The translations under genes and the position numbers were made by a program. Below the pieces are notes generated by a model that saw only the letters and a list, made by a program, of their open reading frames with translations, searched no databases and was not told the DNA's origin. Below, piece after piece: positions 36,572 to 45,130 of a stretch of 64,000 bases of DNA. The stretch is from Pseudomonas lijiangensis (lineage in GTDB: Bacteria > Pseudomonadota > Gammaproteobacteria > Pseudomonadales > Pseudomonadaceae): positions 4,661,001 to 4,725,000 of the forward strand of contig NZ_CP076668.1 of assembly GCF_018968705.1 (NCBI RefSeq). Reading direction: 5' to 3'. Numbering within the stretch: the stretch's first letter is position 1; every line of letters starts with the position of its first letter.

Positions 36572-39462
36572 TGAGCAATGCACTACACGCCCGCACTCCG
36601 ATTGTGACTGCTATTGACGGGCGAGGCCTGACGGTACGCGCCACCGAGTATCGCAAGCTTCAGGATCAGGACGAACCGCTCGCCCTGACATCGCGCATGG
36701 CCTATGACGTTGCCGGTCGTCTCACTGCACTCTGGGACCCGCGTCTTTGGGCACTCGCGCAGAAGGATGCGGCATCACCCGCCAATCGAACTTACCGTTA
36801 CAACCTTGCTGGCGTTCCGCTACAGAGCGAGAGCGTAGACGCCGGTTGGGAGCTGATCTTGTCGGCAGAGGCCAGCAATATCGTTGAAAGCTGGGATACA
36901 CGAGGCAGCACACAACAGATCAAATACGACCCCTACCTCAGACCCGTGGCGACCGTGGAGATCGACGCACAACAAAATGCCCGCACGATCATCCGCTCGG
37001 TCTATGCCGACAGCAGCGAAGAGTCGGCCGAACACAATCGGTGCGGTCAACTGGCTCGTCTGGATGACACCGCAGGCTCGCTGCACTTTCCGGATTATGG
37101 GGTTCTGGGCCAGCTTCTCAGCCAGCCCAGGCAATTCCTGAAAGCCCCGGAACTGCCTGACTGGACAGACGCAACGGACTATCTCGACCTGGTGGAAGCC
37201 GAAGCCTTTACCACGCACTGGCAGTACAACGCTGTCGCAGAGCAGACACTGCAAACCGACGCCAGAGGCAATGCCCAGCGTACGACCTACTCGGTTGCAG
37301 GCAACCTGAGCGGCGTTTATCTACAACTGAATTCACAGGACGAAACCACGCTTGTGGATGGCATGATTTACAACGCCTTCGGCCAGGTAGAAGAACAGAC
37401 CGCGGGAAACGGCGTGGTCAGCCAGGCCGTTTATGAAGCATCCACCGGCCTGCTGCAAAGCCTGAGCGCAGGCCGCGCCGGCAATGAAGCCCTGCAATCG
37501 CTGCATTACGATTACGACCCGGTCGGCAACATCCTGCAGATCGAAGACAATGCCCAACCGATCCGCTTTTTCGCCAACCAGCGTATCGAGCCGATCAGCC
37601 GCTACCGTTACGACACGCTCTATCACTTGATCGAAGCCACAGGTCGTGAAGTCAAGACCGGTGCCAGCCATGGCCCCGCCTTGCCCGTCCTGCAAAACCT
37701 GCCGCCCGATCCGAATCAGGTCAGCAACTACACCCAGAGTTACGACTACGACAGCGCCGGTAATCTGTTGCAGATGCGCCATGTCGGCGCACAAACTTTT
37801 ACCCGCACCATGCGCGTGGCACCGGACAGCAACCGCAGTTTGCCGGAAGGTGAAGTCGAGGTGGATTTGGCCAACGGCTTCGATGCCAATGGCAACTTAC
37901 TGCAACTGGTACGCGGCCAGACGCTGGAGTGGGACTTACGCAATCAACTCCAACAAATCACCACAGTTACCCGCGCCACCGCTGCAAACGATAACGAGCA
38001 GTACGTCTACGAAGGTCAGGGTCAGCGCTGTCGCAAGATCAACAGCACTCAAACCTCCAGCCGCACGTTGAACAGTGAAGTGCGCTACCTGCCAGGACTG
38101 GAAATCCGCACCACGGCCGATGGTGAAATCCTGCATGTCATCACTCTCCAGGCAGGTCGCAGTAACGTGCGGGTTTTGCACTGGCAGGCAGGCCAGCCGA
38201 GCGGCATTGCCAACGATCAAGTGCGTTACAGCCTGGACGATCATCTGGGGTCGAGCACGCTGGAACTGGACCAGCAAGGCGGCCTGATCAGCCAGGAAGG
38301 TTACTACCCGTTTGGCGGCACGGCCTGGTGGGCGGCGCGCAGTGCTGTGGAAGCGAAGTACAAGACGGTGCGTTACTCGGGCAAGGAGCTCGATGCCAGC
38401 GGGCTGTATTACTACGGTTTTCGCTATTACGCGCCGTGGTTGCAGCGCTGGATCAATCCGGACCCGGCAGGTGATATCGACGGTTTGAATCTATATCAAA
38501 TGCTGGGTAACAACCCCGTCAGCCGATTCGACCTGGATGGAAGAATGGACTCATCCGGGGCACCGGATCGAACAGAAGCCAAAAGAAAACTTATCCACAA
38601 TACGGTTGTTCATCTCTCAGCGCTGAAACTTGTTAAAGAACGAGTCCGGGCAGTCAGGCAGCAGATAGAAAACTATCTGGACCATGAAGAGCGTGGTATC
38701 TCGGCTGTCAGACGCAGCGCATCCCTGATGGGCCAGACCACCGCAAAAGTGGCCGGCTCTACAGGCGGTGGCACTGCAGCGGGAGTCTTGGTTGGGGCAA
38801 TCGCATGCGCAGCATGCGGCCCCGTCGGATGGGTGGCGGGCGGAGCTGCACTTGTCGGCGGGTTCGCAGCCGGGAAGCTATCAGGGTTCATAGCGGAAAA
38901 AGCCACCGACATGCTGGATTTGAACACTGCCATCAATTTGAAAATCAGCGTTCTGGACTCTGAGAAGCTATTTGAGGAAGCTGAAAAAACAGCCCATTCA
39001 CTGCTTGGGACGGTGATGCATATAGTACGTGGATATACCGATATAAGGGATAAAAAAGCACGTCAGAACGTGTTGAAGTTAGCGGCTGGAACAGTATTGG
39101 AGCAAACTCCGGTTGTCGGCACTGCCATAAAACACGCTCCGGAATTCGTGGAGCTGACCTACGAAATACAGCACAGCGAAAACCAGATAGAACCTGAGAA
39201 ATGGGAGTATCTGGACACCCATCTGGATGCACTGGAAACGGCTTTGCTAGAAAGGATGAACGCTCTCAAAGAGGAATTTGAAAGAACCGGCATAGAATCG
39301 GTAAAGGTCAGTGTAATACCGTTGAAATCGAGAGCATCGTTTGAATCCTTGAACAAAATGACGACAAAGGTAATCGGTATTATTAAAGAAACCCGAGATT
39401 TATCCATTGAAGCCAGGAAACCGGGTCGACAAAACTCACAGTTCAAGATGACTAGATTGTAA
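36571..39462 (+). CDS. tccC: TcC subunit 1 (RHS shell with hydrophobic Gly/Ala-rich toxin domain)
   Basis: A 963-residue TccC-type protein. Residues 1 to about 656 are RHS/YD repeats ending in the conserved RHS core (KYKTVRYSGKELDASGLYYY, then INPDPAGDIDGLNLYQMLGN and FDLDGRMD), where an intrinsic aspartyl protease releases the C-terminal toxin inside the cocoon. The toxin of about 307 residues (657-963) is unlike the other three. It has helical ends and a central Gly/Ala-rich hydrophobic stretch (about 729-776, GGGTAAGVLVGAIACAACGP, then VGWVAGGAALVGGFAAGKLS), then charged helices. I do not recognise it; membrane insertion is possible. The start is ATG 36571, overlapping the TcB stop; a GTG directly before it is less likely. 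The RHS part is the most diverged of the four. Confidence 0.9.
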   Translation: MSNALHARTPIVTAIDGRGLTVRATEYRKLQDQDEPLALTSRMAYDVAGRLTALWDPRLWALAQKDAASPANRTYRYNLAGVPLQSESVDAGWELILSAEASNIVESWDTRGSTQQIKYDPYLRPVATVEIDAQQNARTIIRSVYADSSEESAEHNRCGQLARLDDTAGSLHFPDYGVLGQLLSQPRQFLKAPELPDWTDATDYLDLVEAEAFTTHWQYNAVAEQTLQTDARGNAQRTTYSVAGNLSGVYLQLNSQDETTLVDGMIYNAFGQVEEQTAGNGVVSQAVYEASTGLLQSLSAGRAGNEALQSLHYDYDPVGNILQIEDNAQPIRFFANQRIEPISRYRYDTLYHLIEATGREVKTGASHGPALPVLQNLPPDPNQVSNYTQSYDYDSAGNLLQMRHVGAQTFTRTMRVAPDSNRSLPEGEVEVDLANGFDANGNLLQLVRGQTLEWDLRNQLQQITTVTRATAANDNEQYVYEGQGQRCRKINSTQTSSRTLNSEVRYLPGLEIRTTADGEILHVITLQAGRSNVRVLHWQAGQPSGIANDQVRYSLDDHLGSSTLELDQQGGLISQEGYYPFGGTAWWAARSAVEAKYKTVRYSGKELDASGLYYYGFRYYAPWLQRWINPDPAGDIDGLNLYQMLGNNPVSRFDLDGRMDSSGAPDRTEAKRKLIHNTVVHLSALKLVKERVRAVRQQIENYLDHEERGISAVRRSASLMGQTTAKVAGSTGGGTAAGVLVGAIACAACGPVGWVAGGAALVGGFAAGKLSGFIAEKATDMLDLNTAINLKISVLDSEKLFEEAEKTAHSLLGTVMHIVRGYTDIRDKKARQNVLKLAAGTVLEQTPVVGTAIKHAPEFVELTYEIQHSENQIEPEKWEYLDTHLDALETALLERMNALKEEFERTGIESVKVSVIPLKSRASFESLNKMTTKVIGIIKETRDLSIEARKPGRQNSQFKMTRL

Positions 39463-39514
39463 AAACGATAGGTGACGTGAATTCGCGAATACCTGCTGAT
39501 GCTGTAAATACTGC

Positions 39515-39566
39515 TCGCGGCCAAGGCCCCTTCCATATTGCCTCGTGGGAGGAGCCTTGGCCGCGA
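39515..39566. repeat. REP-like palindrome between tccC1 and tccC2
   Basis: TCGCGGCCAAGGC (39515-39527) and GCCTTGGCCGCGA (39554-39566) are a perfect 13-bp inverted repeat. The right arm is preceded by GTGGGAGGA, the head typical of Pseudomonas REP elements. It may dampen or stabilise transcription across the tcc array. The remaining 199-bp spacer shows no gene. Confidence 0.78.
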
Positions 39567-39661
39567 CAGGGTTCGATGTCAGGTGTGATATGACATACGG
39601 CCAAGTCGGCCCATGTCACTGAACTAAACTCATCTCAGACCGCAGACAGGGACGCTTGCGA

Positions 39662-42418
39662 ATGAACATGGCGCTGCATACTCATACACCTACGCTGATC
39701 GCTATTGACCCGCGAGGTTTGGCGATGCGCAGCGTTGCGTTTTGCCGTAGCGAGCAGGATCAACCTGCCGATGAGCGGGTGAACTCTCAGACTTTTGATC
39801 TGGCAGGACGTCTGGTCAGTCAACGTGATCCACGCCTTGCACTTCCCAATCTCAACACGACTTACAGCCTCAGCAATCAGGCGCTGCTGACCGAAAGCGT
39901 CGACGCCGGCTGGCGGCTCGGGTTATTGAACGAAGCAGGCTTGCCGGTTGAAGGTTGGGACAGTCGCGGTAGCCGACGCCAGGTTGAATACGATGCTGTG
40001 CTGCGCCCTTTGGCAATCATCGAAGACGGACTGGTAAGCGAGCGGCTTGGTTACGGCGGGCCGGATGGTTTCGAGCACAATCAGTGCAATCAGCTCATTC
40101 GTCATGACGATACGGCGGGGACTCGTCATCTGCCGGATTACGGTTTGCTCGGGGCTGCACTGATCGAAGTCCGGCATTTTCTGCACTCCTTGGAAACATC
40201 GGACTGGCCGCTGGCCGAAGCCGAACGCGATGCCCTGCTGGAAAGCGACAGCCTGGAAACACAGTGGGCGTTCAATGCTCTGGGCGAACAGATTCGGCAG
40301 ACCGATGTCATGGGTAATACGCAGTCCTTCAAACAGACCGTGGCCGGGCAATTGAAAGCCGTCGATCTGAAGTTATCGAACGCCACACAGACGCTGGTCA
40401 GCGATACCCATTACAACGCTTTCAATCAGGTCGAGCAGGAAACGGCGGGCAATGGTGTGATCCGACGCTCGCTCTACGATCCGCAAGATGGTCGCTTGAT
40501 GGAAATTCGGGCGGGTAGCCCAGCGTTGCAGCATCTTATCTACGCTTACGATCCGGCTGGCAATATCCTGCAGATCGAAGACACTGCCCAACCGATTCGT
40601 TTCTTTGCCAACCAGCGGGTCGAGCCAATCAGCCGCTACCGCTACGACACCCTTTACCAGTTGATCGAAGCCACGGGCCGCGAGGTCAATACCGCTGCCA
40701 GTCACGGCCCTGCCCTGCCCGGCTTGCAGCCGCTGCCGCCTGATCCGAACCAGATCAGCAATTACACCCAAAACTACGATTACGACAGCGCTGGCAATTT
40801 GTTGCAGATGCGTCATGTCGGCGCTCAGTCGTTCACACGCACCATGCGTGTGGCGCAGAACAGCAATCGCAGCCTATCTGAAAGCGAGGTAGATGCAGAC
40901 TTCAACGAAGCCTTCGATGCCAACGGCAACCTGCTGCAACTCATACGTGGCCAGACACTGGACTGGGACGTTCGCAACCAACTCCAGCAAATCACCACAG
41001 TCAGCCGCGCCACCGAAGCCAGCGATTACGAGCGCTATATCTACGACGGCCAAGGGCAAAGATGCCGCAAAATCAACAGCACACAAACCTCCAGCCGCTC
41101 CCTGAACAACGAGGTTCGTTACCTGCCGGGGCTGGAAATCCGCACCACGGCAGATGGTGAAATCCTGCACGTCATCACGGCTCAAAACAGTCGGGTACTG
41201 CACTGGCAGGCAGGCCAACCGAGCGGCATCGCCAACGATCAAATCCGCTACAGCCTGAGTGATCACTTGGGCTCAAGCACGCTGGAGCTGGACCATGAAG
41301 GCAAACTGATCAGCCAGGAAAGTTATTACCCGTTCGGCGGCACCTCATGGTGGGCTGCACGCAGTGCCGTGGAGGCCAAATACAAGACGGTGCGTTACTC
41401 AGGCAAGGAGCGCGATGCCAGCGGGCTGTATTACTACGGATTCAGGTATTACGCGCCGTGGTTGCAGCGGTGGATAAATCCGGACCCGGCAGGTGATGTG
41501 AACGGACTTAATCTTTTTTGTTTCGTGGGCAATAACCCCGTTCTCACCAATGATCTGGATGGCAGAATCTATATAGGTAAACAAGATGAACATGAAAAAG
41601 CCGTTTGGGAAGAATTACACATCATTTATTATCGCGGGCTAGATGAGTTTCCTACTGAGCTGAGAGAAAAATTAAAAAGCGAACTGATCACAGCGCATGC
41701 AATTTTTCAAGACGCACTGTACATGATTAAAACTCACCCTGAAGAAAGCCATGAAATCATGAAAGATTTTTTTGGCTTTTTCTATAACGATGCAAAAGAC
41801 CAGATCATAGAAAATTGGGAGCAGAGCTTCTTACTAGCCGCCCTATATAGGGGCGATCTTGGAAAAGACAAAATTGTGGGCATCAAAAGGCCTCAATACT
41901 CAAAGATGCAAGGTTTTGTTAGAAGCAACGATCCTGAAGGTCGAATATGGTTGAATATCGATAATATTAACACCCCTGAACTCGCCACTCTTCTAGGCCA
42001 CGAAATCACTCATGTGGGTGAGGTCAGCGGAAGCCCTGTAAAAGGAGCAAAATCACGCGATTACTATTACCTTAATGATATAAACAACGTGTTCTCCGAC
42101 CTAAGCAAACCCTTGATACGCAAATACACTTCTTCAGTTATTACTGGAGGGAGCATAGTTAAGGAACATATAAAAAACAGCATAGCCTTTATAGAAAAAA
42201 TCAAGCTTCTTCATCCCTATCCAGACATGGTGAAAACTCTGGACGACGCAGTCAAAGCGTTCAATGATTCCCCCCCCATGCGCCCTCATATTGCTGCTGA
42301 GAATGCAGACTCGTTGATCCACGCAGCGTATCACCTGCACACACTTTTCAAGAGGGATATCTTGCCAAACTTACAACGTCAACAAGCGAGGCATTCGCAC
42401 GCACAAGCAAACCCATAG
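39662..42418 (+). CDS. tccC: TcC subunit 2 (RHS shell with zinc-metalloprotease-like toxin)
   Basis: A 918-residue TccC-type protein. The RHS shell (residues 1 to about 635) ends in YSGKERDASGLYYYGFRYYA and NLFCFVGNNPVLTNDLDG. The A+T-rich tail (about 636-918) is a different protein: after a helical segment it carries a beta-strand-like GRIWLNID and then LLGHEITHVGE, with His780, Glu781 and His784 in an HExxH zinc motif. Asp800 in GAKSRDYYY is placed as the third ligand would be in Asp-zincins of the M35 type. I infer a peptidase effector; target unknown. The start is ATG 39662 with AGGGA upstream; a TTG at 39656 is an alternative. The shell is nearly identical to those of tccC3 and tccC4 over long stretches. 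Confidence 0.9.
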   Translation: MNMALHTHTPTLIAIDPRGLAMRSVAFCRSEQDQPADERVNSQTFDLAGRLVSQRDPRLALPNLNTTYSLSNQALLTESVDAGWRLGLLNEAGLPVEGWDSRGSRRQVEYDAVLRPLAIIEDGLVSERLGYGGPDGFEHNQCNQLIRHDDTAGTRHLPDYGLLGAALIEVRHFLHSLETSDWPLAEAERDALLESDSLETQWAFNALGEQIRQTDVMGNTQSFKQTVAGQLKAVDLKLSNATQTLVSDTHYNAFNQVEQETAGNGVIRRSLYDPQDGRLMEIRAGSPALQHLIYAYDPAGNILQIEDTAQPIRFFANQRVEPISRYRYDTLYQLIEATGREVNTAASHGPALPGLQPLPPDPNQISNYTQNYDYDSAGNLLQMRHVGAQSFTRTMRVAQNSNRSLSESEVDADFNEAFDANGNLLQLIRGQTLDWDVRNQLQQITTVSRATEASDYERYIYDGQGQRCRKINSTQTSSRSLNNEVRYLPGLEIRTTADGEILHVITAQNSRVLHWQAGQPSGIANDQIRYSLSDHLGSSTLELDHEGKLISQESYYPFGGTSWWAARSAVEAKYKTVRYSGKERDASGLYYYGFRYYAPWLQRWINPDPAGDVNGLNLFCFVGNNPVLTNDLDGRIYIGKQDEHEKAVWEELHIIYYRGLDEFPTELREKLKSELITAHAIFQDALYMIKTHPEESHEIMKDFFGFFYNDAKDQIIENWEQSFLLAALYRGDLGKDKIVGIKRPQYSKMQGFVRSNDPEGRIWLNIDNINTPELATLLGHEITHVGEVSGSPVKGAKSRDYYYLNDINNVFSDLSKPLIRKYTSSVITGGSIVKEHIKNSIAFIEKIKLLHPYPDMVKTLDDAVKAFNDSPPMRPHIAAENADSLIHAAYHLHTLFKRDILPNLQRQQARHSHAQANP

Positions 42419-42502
42419 GCGACTTTTTATGTCCCACTCGATGTCAGATGAACCTGCCTGAGTCCCCGAACTCAGCTCAGGTCGCAAGCAGAGAACATTA
42501 CG

Positions 42503-45130
42503 ATGAATATGGCGCTGCATACTCACACACCTACGCTGATCGTTATCGATCCGCGAGGTTTGGCGATGCGCAGCGTTGCGTTTTGCCGTAGCGAGCAGGA
42601 TCAATCTGCCGATGAGCGGGTGAACTCTCAGACTTATGATCTGGCAGGACGGCTGGTCAGTCAGCGTGATCCACGCCTTGCGCTTCCCAATCTCAACACG
42701 ACTTACAGCCTCAGCAATCAGGCGTTGCTGACCGAAAGCGTCGACGCCGGCTGGCGGCTCGGGTTATTGAACGAAGCAGGCTTGCCGGTTGAAGGTTGGG
42801 ACAGTCGCGGTAGCCAACGCCAGGTTCAATACGATTCGATGCTGCGCCCTTTAGCAATCACTGAAGACGGGCTGGTAACCGAGCGGCTTGGTTATGGCGA
42901 GGCGGATGGTTTTGAGCATAACCAGTGCAACCAGTTGATTCGCCATGACGATACGGCGGGGACTCGCCATCTGCCGGATTACGGTGTGCTCGGGGCTGCA
43001 CTGATCGAAGCCCGGCATTTTTTGCTTGATCCAGTAACATCGGACTGGCCATTTGACGAGGTAGAGCGCGATGCCCTGCTGGAAAGCAATCGCCTGGAAA
43101 CGCATTGGGCCTTTAATGCCTTGGGTGAGCCTCTTCTGCAAACCGATGCCATGGGTAATGCACAGTCCTTCAAACAGACCGTGGCCGGGCAATTGAAAGC
43201 CGTCGATCTGAAGTTATCGAACGCCACACAGACGCTGGTCAGCGATATCCAGTACAACGCTTTCAATCAGGTTGAGCAGGAAACGGCAGGCAATGGTGTG
43301 ATCCGCCGCTCGCTCTACGATCCGCAAGATGGTCGTTTGATGGAAATCAGCGCGGGCAGCCCAGCGTTGCAGCATCTTATCTACGCTTACGATCCGGTCG
43401 GCAATATCCAGCAGATCGAAGATGCTGCCCAACCGATTCGTTTCTTTGCCAACCAGCGGGTCGAGCCAATCAGCCGCTACCGCTACGACACCCTTTACCA
43501 GTTGATCGAAGCCACTGGCCGCGAGGTCAATACCGCTGCCAGTCACGGTCCTGCCCTGCCCGGCTTGCAGCCGCTGCCGCCTGATCCGAACCAGATCAGC
43601 AATTACACCCAAAACTACGATTACGACAGCGCTGGCAATTTGTTGCAGATGCGCCACGTCGGCGCGCAAAACTTTACCCGCACCATGCACGTTGCAGAGG
43701 ACAGCAATCGCAGCCTGCCCGAAGATGAAACTGACGCGGACTTTGATACCGGCTTCGACCCCAATGGCAACCAGCTGCAACTGATACGCGGCCAGACTCT
43801 GGCTTGGGATGTACGCAACCAGTTACAGCAAATCACCACCGTCACCCGCGCCACCGAAGCCAACGATTACGAACGCTATATCTACGACGGCCAAGGCCAA
43901 CGCTGTCGCAAGATCAACAGCACCCAAACCTCCAGTCGCACGCTGAACAACGAGGTTCGTTACCTGCCGGGGCTGGAAATCCGCACCACGGCAGGCGGTG
44001 AAATCCTGCACGTCATCACGGCCCAAAACAGTCGGGTACTGCATTGGCAGGCAGGCCCACCGAGCGGCATCGCCAACGATCAAATCCGCTACAGCCTGAG
44101 TGATCACTTGGGCTCCAACACTCTGGAACTGGACCATCAAGGCAAACTGATCAGCCAGGAAAGTTACTATCCGTTTGGCGGCACGGCCTGGTGGGCTGCG
44201 CGCAGTGCCGTGGAGGCGAAGTACAAAACGGTGAGGTATTCAGGCAAGGAGCGCGATGCCAGCGGACTGTATTACTACGGTTTCAGGTATTACGCGCCGT
44301 GGTTGCAGCGGTGGATCAATCCGGACCCGGCGGGCAATGTGGACGGCCTGAATCTTTTCTGTTTTGTCGGGAACAATCCGATCGCGTCGTTCGACAGCAA
44401 TGGCTCCATCACCGTATTCACCAATAATGATCAAAAATACTTTATCGATGAAGAACTTCAGGACCGGCTAAAAAACGCCCAAAAACAATCGCAGGTACAG
44501 TACGACTTCCTGAAGAACAGCTACTACCATGAATTTGAAGACACCTACACGATATCCTCAAAACTTTCCCACAAAGATTACAAATTTGAAGACTATTTTG
44601 AAAATAAATTTCTACCCCATAAATGGACATTCAAACAACTTTTCAAACACGTGCGAGCAGAGCCAGTCGTCCATGCGGACCAAGTCATTGTCGAGCAATT
44701 CATGCGAGTATCAAGTGCCGAAGGTTTCCCGAACGCGCTGCCCTCGGTGATAAAACACAGTCTGGTTATCAATCAGGGAGTCATTGAAGTGGCCCGCAAA
44801 TATGCTAGCGGCTCCCCAGAGCTTCTGAACGCTTTTCTGAACGATACCCAGAATGGAAAAAGCACCCAGCGAATATTGAATACGTTAAAGATGGTAGCAA
44901 CCCGCGTTGAAACCGGGCTTTCAGGCTCTTCCGATTGGGATATCTACATCCATGTCGAGCCTCAAGAACTGGCGGCAATCAAAACGGAAGAAACCGCCGT
45001 CAAGAAACTATCCAGATTCACTATCACTGCCGTCGAGCAGACTGCCAAAACCTCAAGGTTTACGGTCATTCCCGCGCAACCCGCCATTGAGGTTCGACGC
45101 AACTCAAGAACACGGAAGAGGAGCGCATGA
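42503..45130 (+). CDS. tccC: TcC subunit 3 (RHS shell with unrecognised toxin domain)
   Basis: A 875-residue TccC-type protein whose RHS shell (1 to about 634) is almost a copy of that of tccC2, ending NLFCFVGNNPIASFDSNG. The tail (about 635-875) is A+T-rich at first and unrelated to the others: a charged, Lys- and Tyr-rich helical segment (SYYHEFEDTYTISSKLSHKD), a more hydrophobic helical part (FPNALPSVIKHSLVINQGVI), then a Thr/Val-rich end with a strongly basic C-terminus (RRNSRTRKRSA). I cannot name its activity. The second Asp of the usual DLDG at the cleavage region is replaced (DSNG). The stop overlaps the start of tccC4 by 4 nt, so the two are translationally coupled. Confidence 0.88.
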   Translation: MNMALHTHTPTLIVIDPRGLAMRSVAFCRSEQDQSADERVNSQTYDLAGRLVSQRDPRLALPNLNTTYSLSNQALLTESVDAGWRLGLLNEAGLPVEGWDSRGSQRQVQYDSMLRPLAITEDGLVTERLGYGEADGFEHNQCNQLIRHDDTAGTRHLPDYGVLGAALIEARHFLLDPVTSDWPFDEVERDALLESNRLETHWAFNALGEPLLQTDAMGNAQSFKQTVAGQLKAVDLKLSNATQTLVSDIQYNAFNQVEQETAGNGVIRRSLYDPQDGRLMEISAGSPALQHLIYAYDPVGNIQQIEDAAQPIRFFANQRVEPISRYRYDTLYQLIEATGREVNTAASHGPALPGLQPLPPDPNQISNYTQNYDYDSAGNLLQMRHVGAQNFTRTMHVAEDSNRSLPEDETDADFDTGFDPNGNQLQLIRGQTLAWDVRNQLQQITTVTRATEANDYERYIYDGQGQRCRKINSTQTSSRTLNNEVRYLPGLEIRTTAGGEILHVITAQNSRVLHWQAGPPSGIANDQIRYSLSDHLGSNTLELDHQGKLISQESYYPFGGTAWWAARSAVEAKYKTVRYSGKERDASGLYYYGFRYYAPWLQRWINPDPAGNVDGLNLFCFVGNNPIASFDSNGSITVFTNNDQKYFIDEELQDRLKNAQKQSQVQYDFLKNSYYHEFEDTYTISSKLSHKDYKFEDYFENKFLPHKWTFKQLFKHVRAEPVVHADQVIVEQFMRVSSAEGFPNALPSVIKHSLVINQGVIEVARKYASGSPELLNAFLNDTQNGKSTQRILNTLKMVATRVETGLSGSSDWDIYIHVEPQELAAIKTEETAVKKLSRFTITAVEQTAKTSRFTVIPAQPAIEVRRNSRTRKRSA

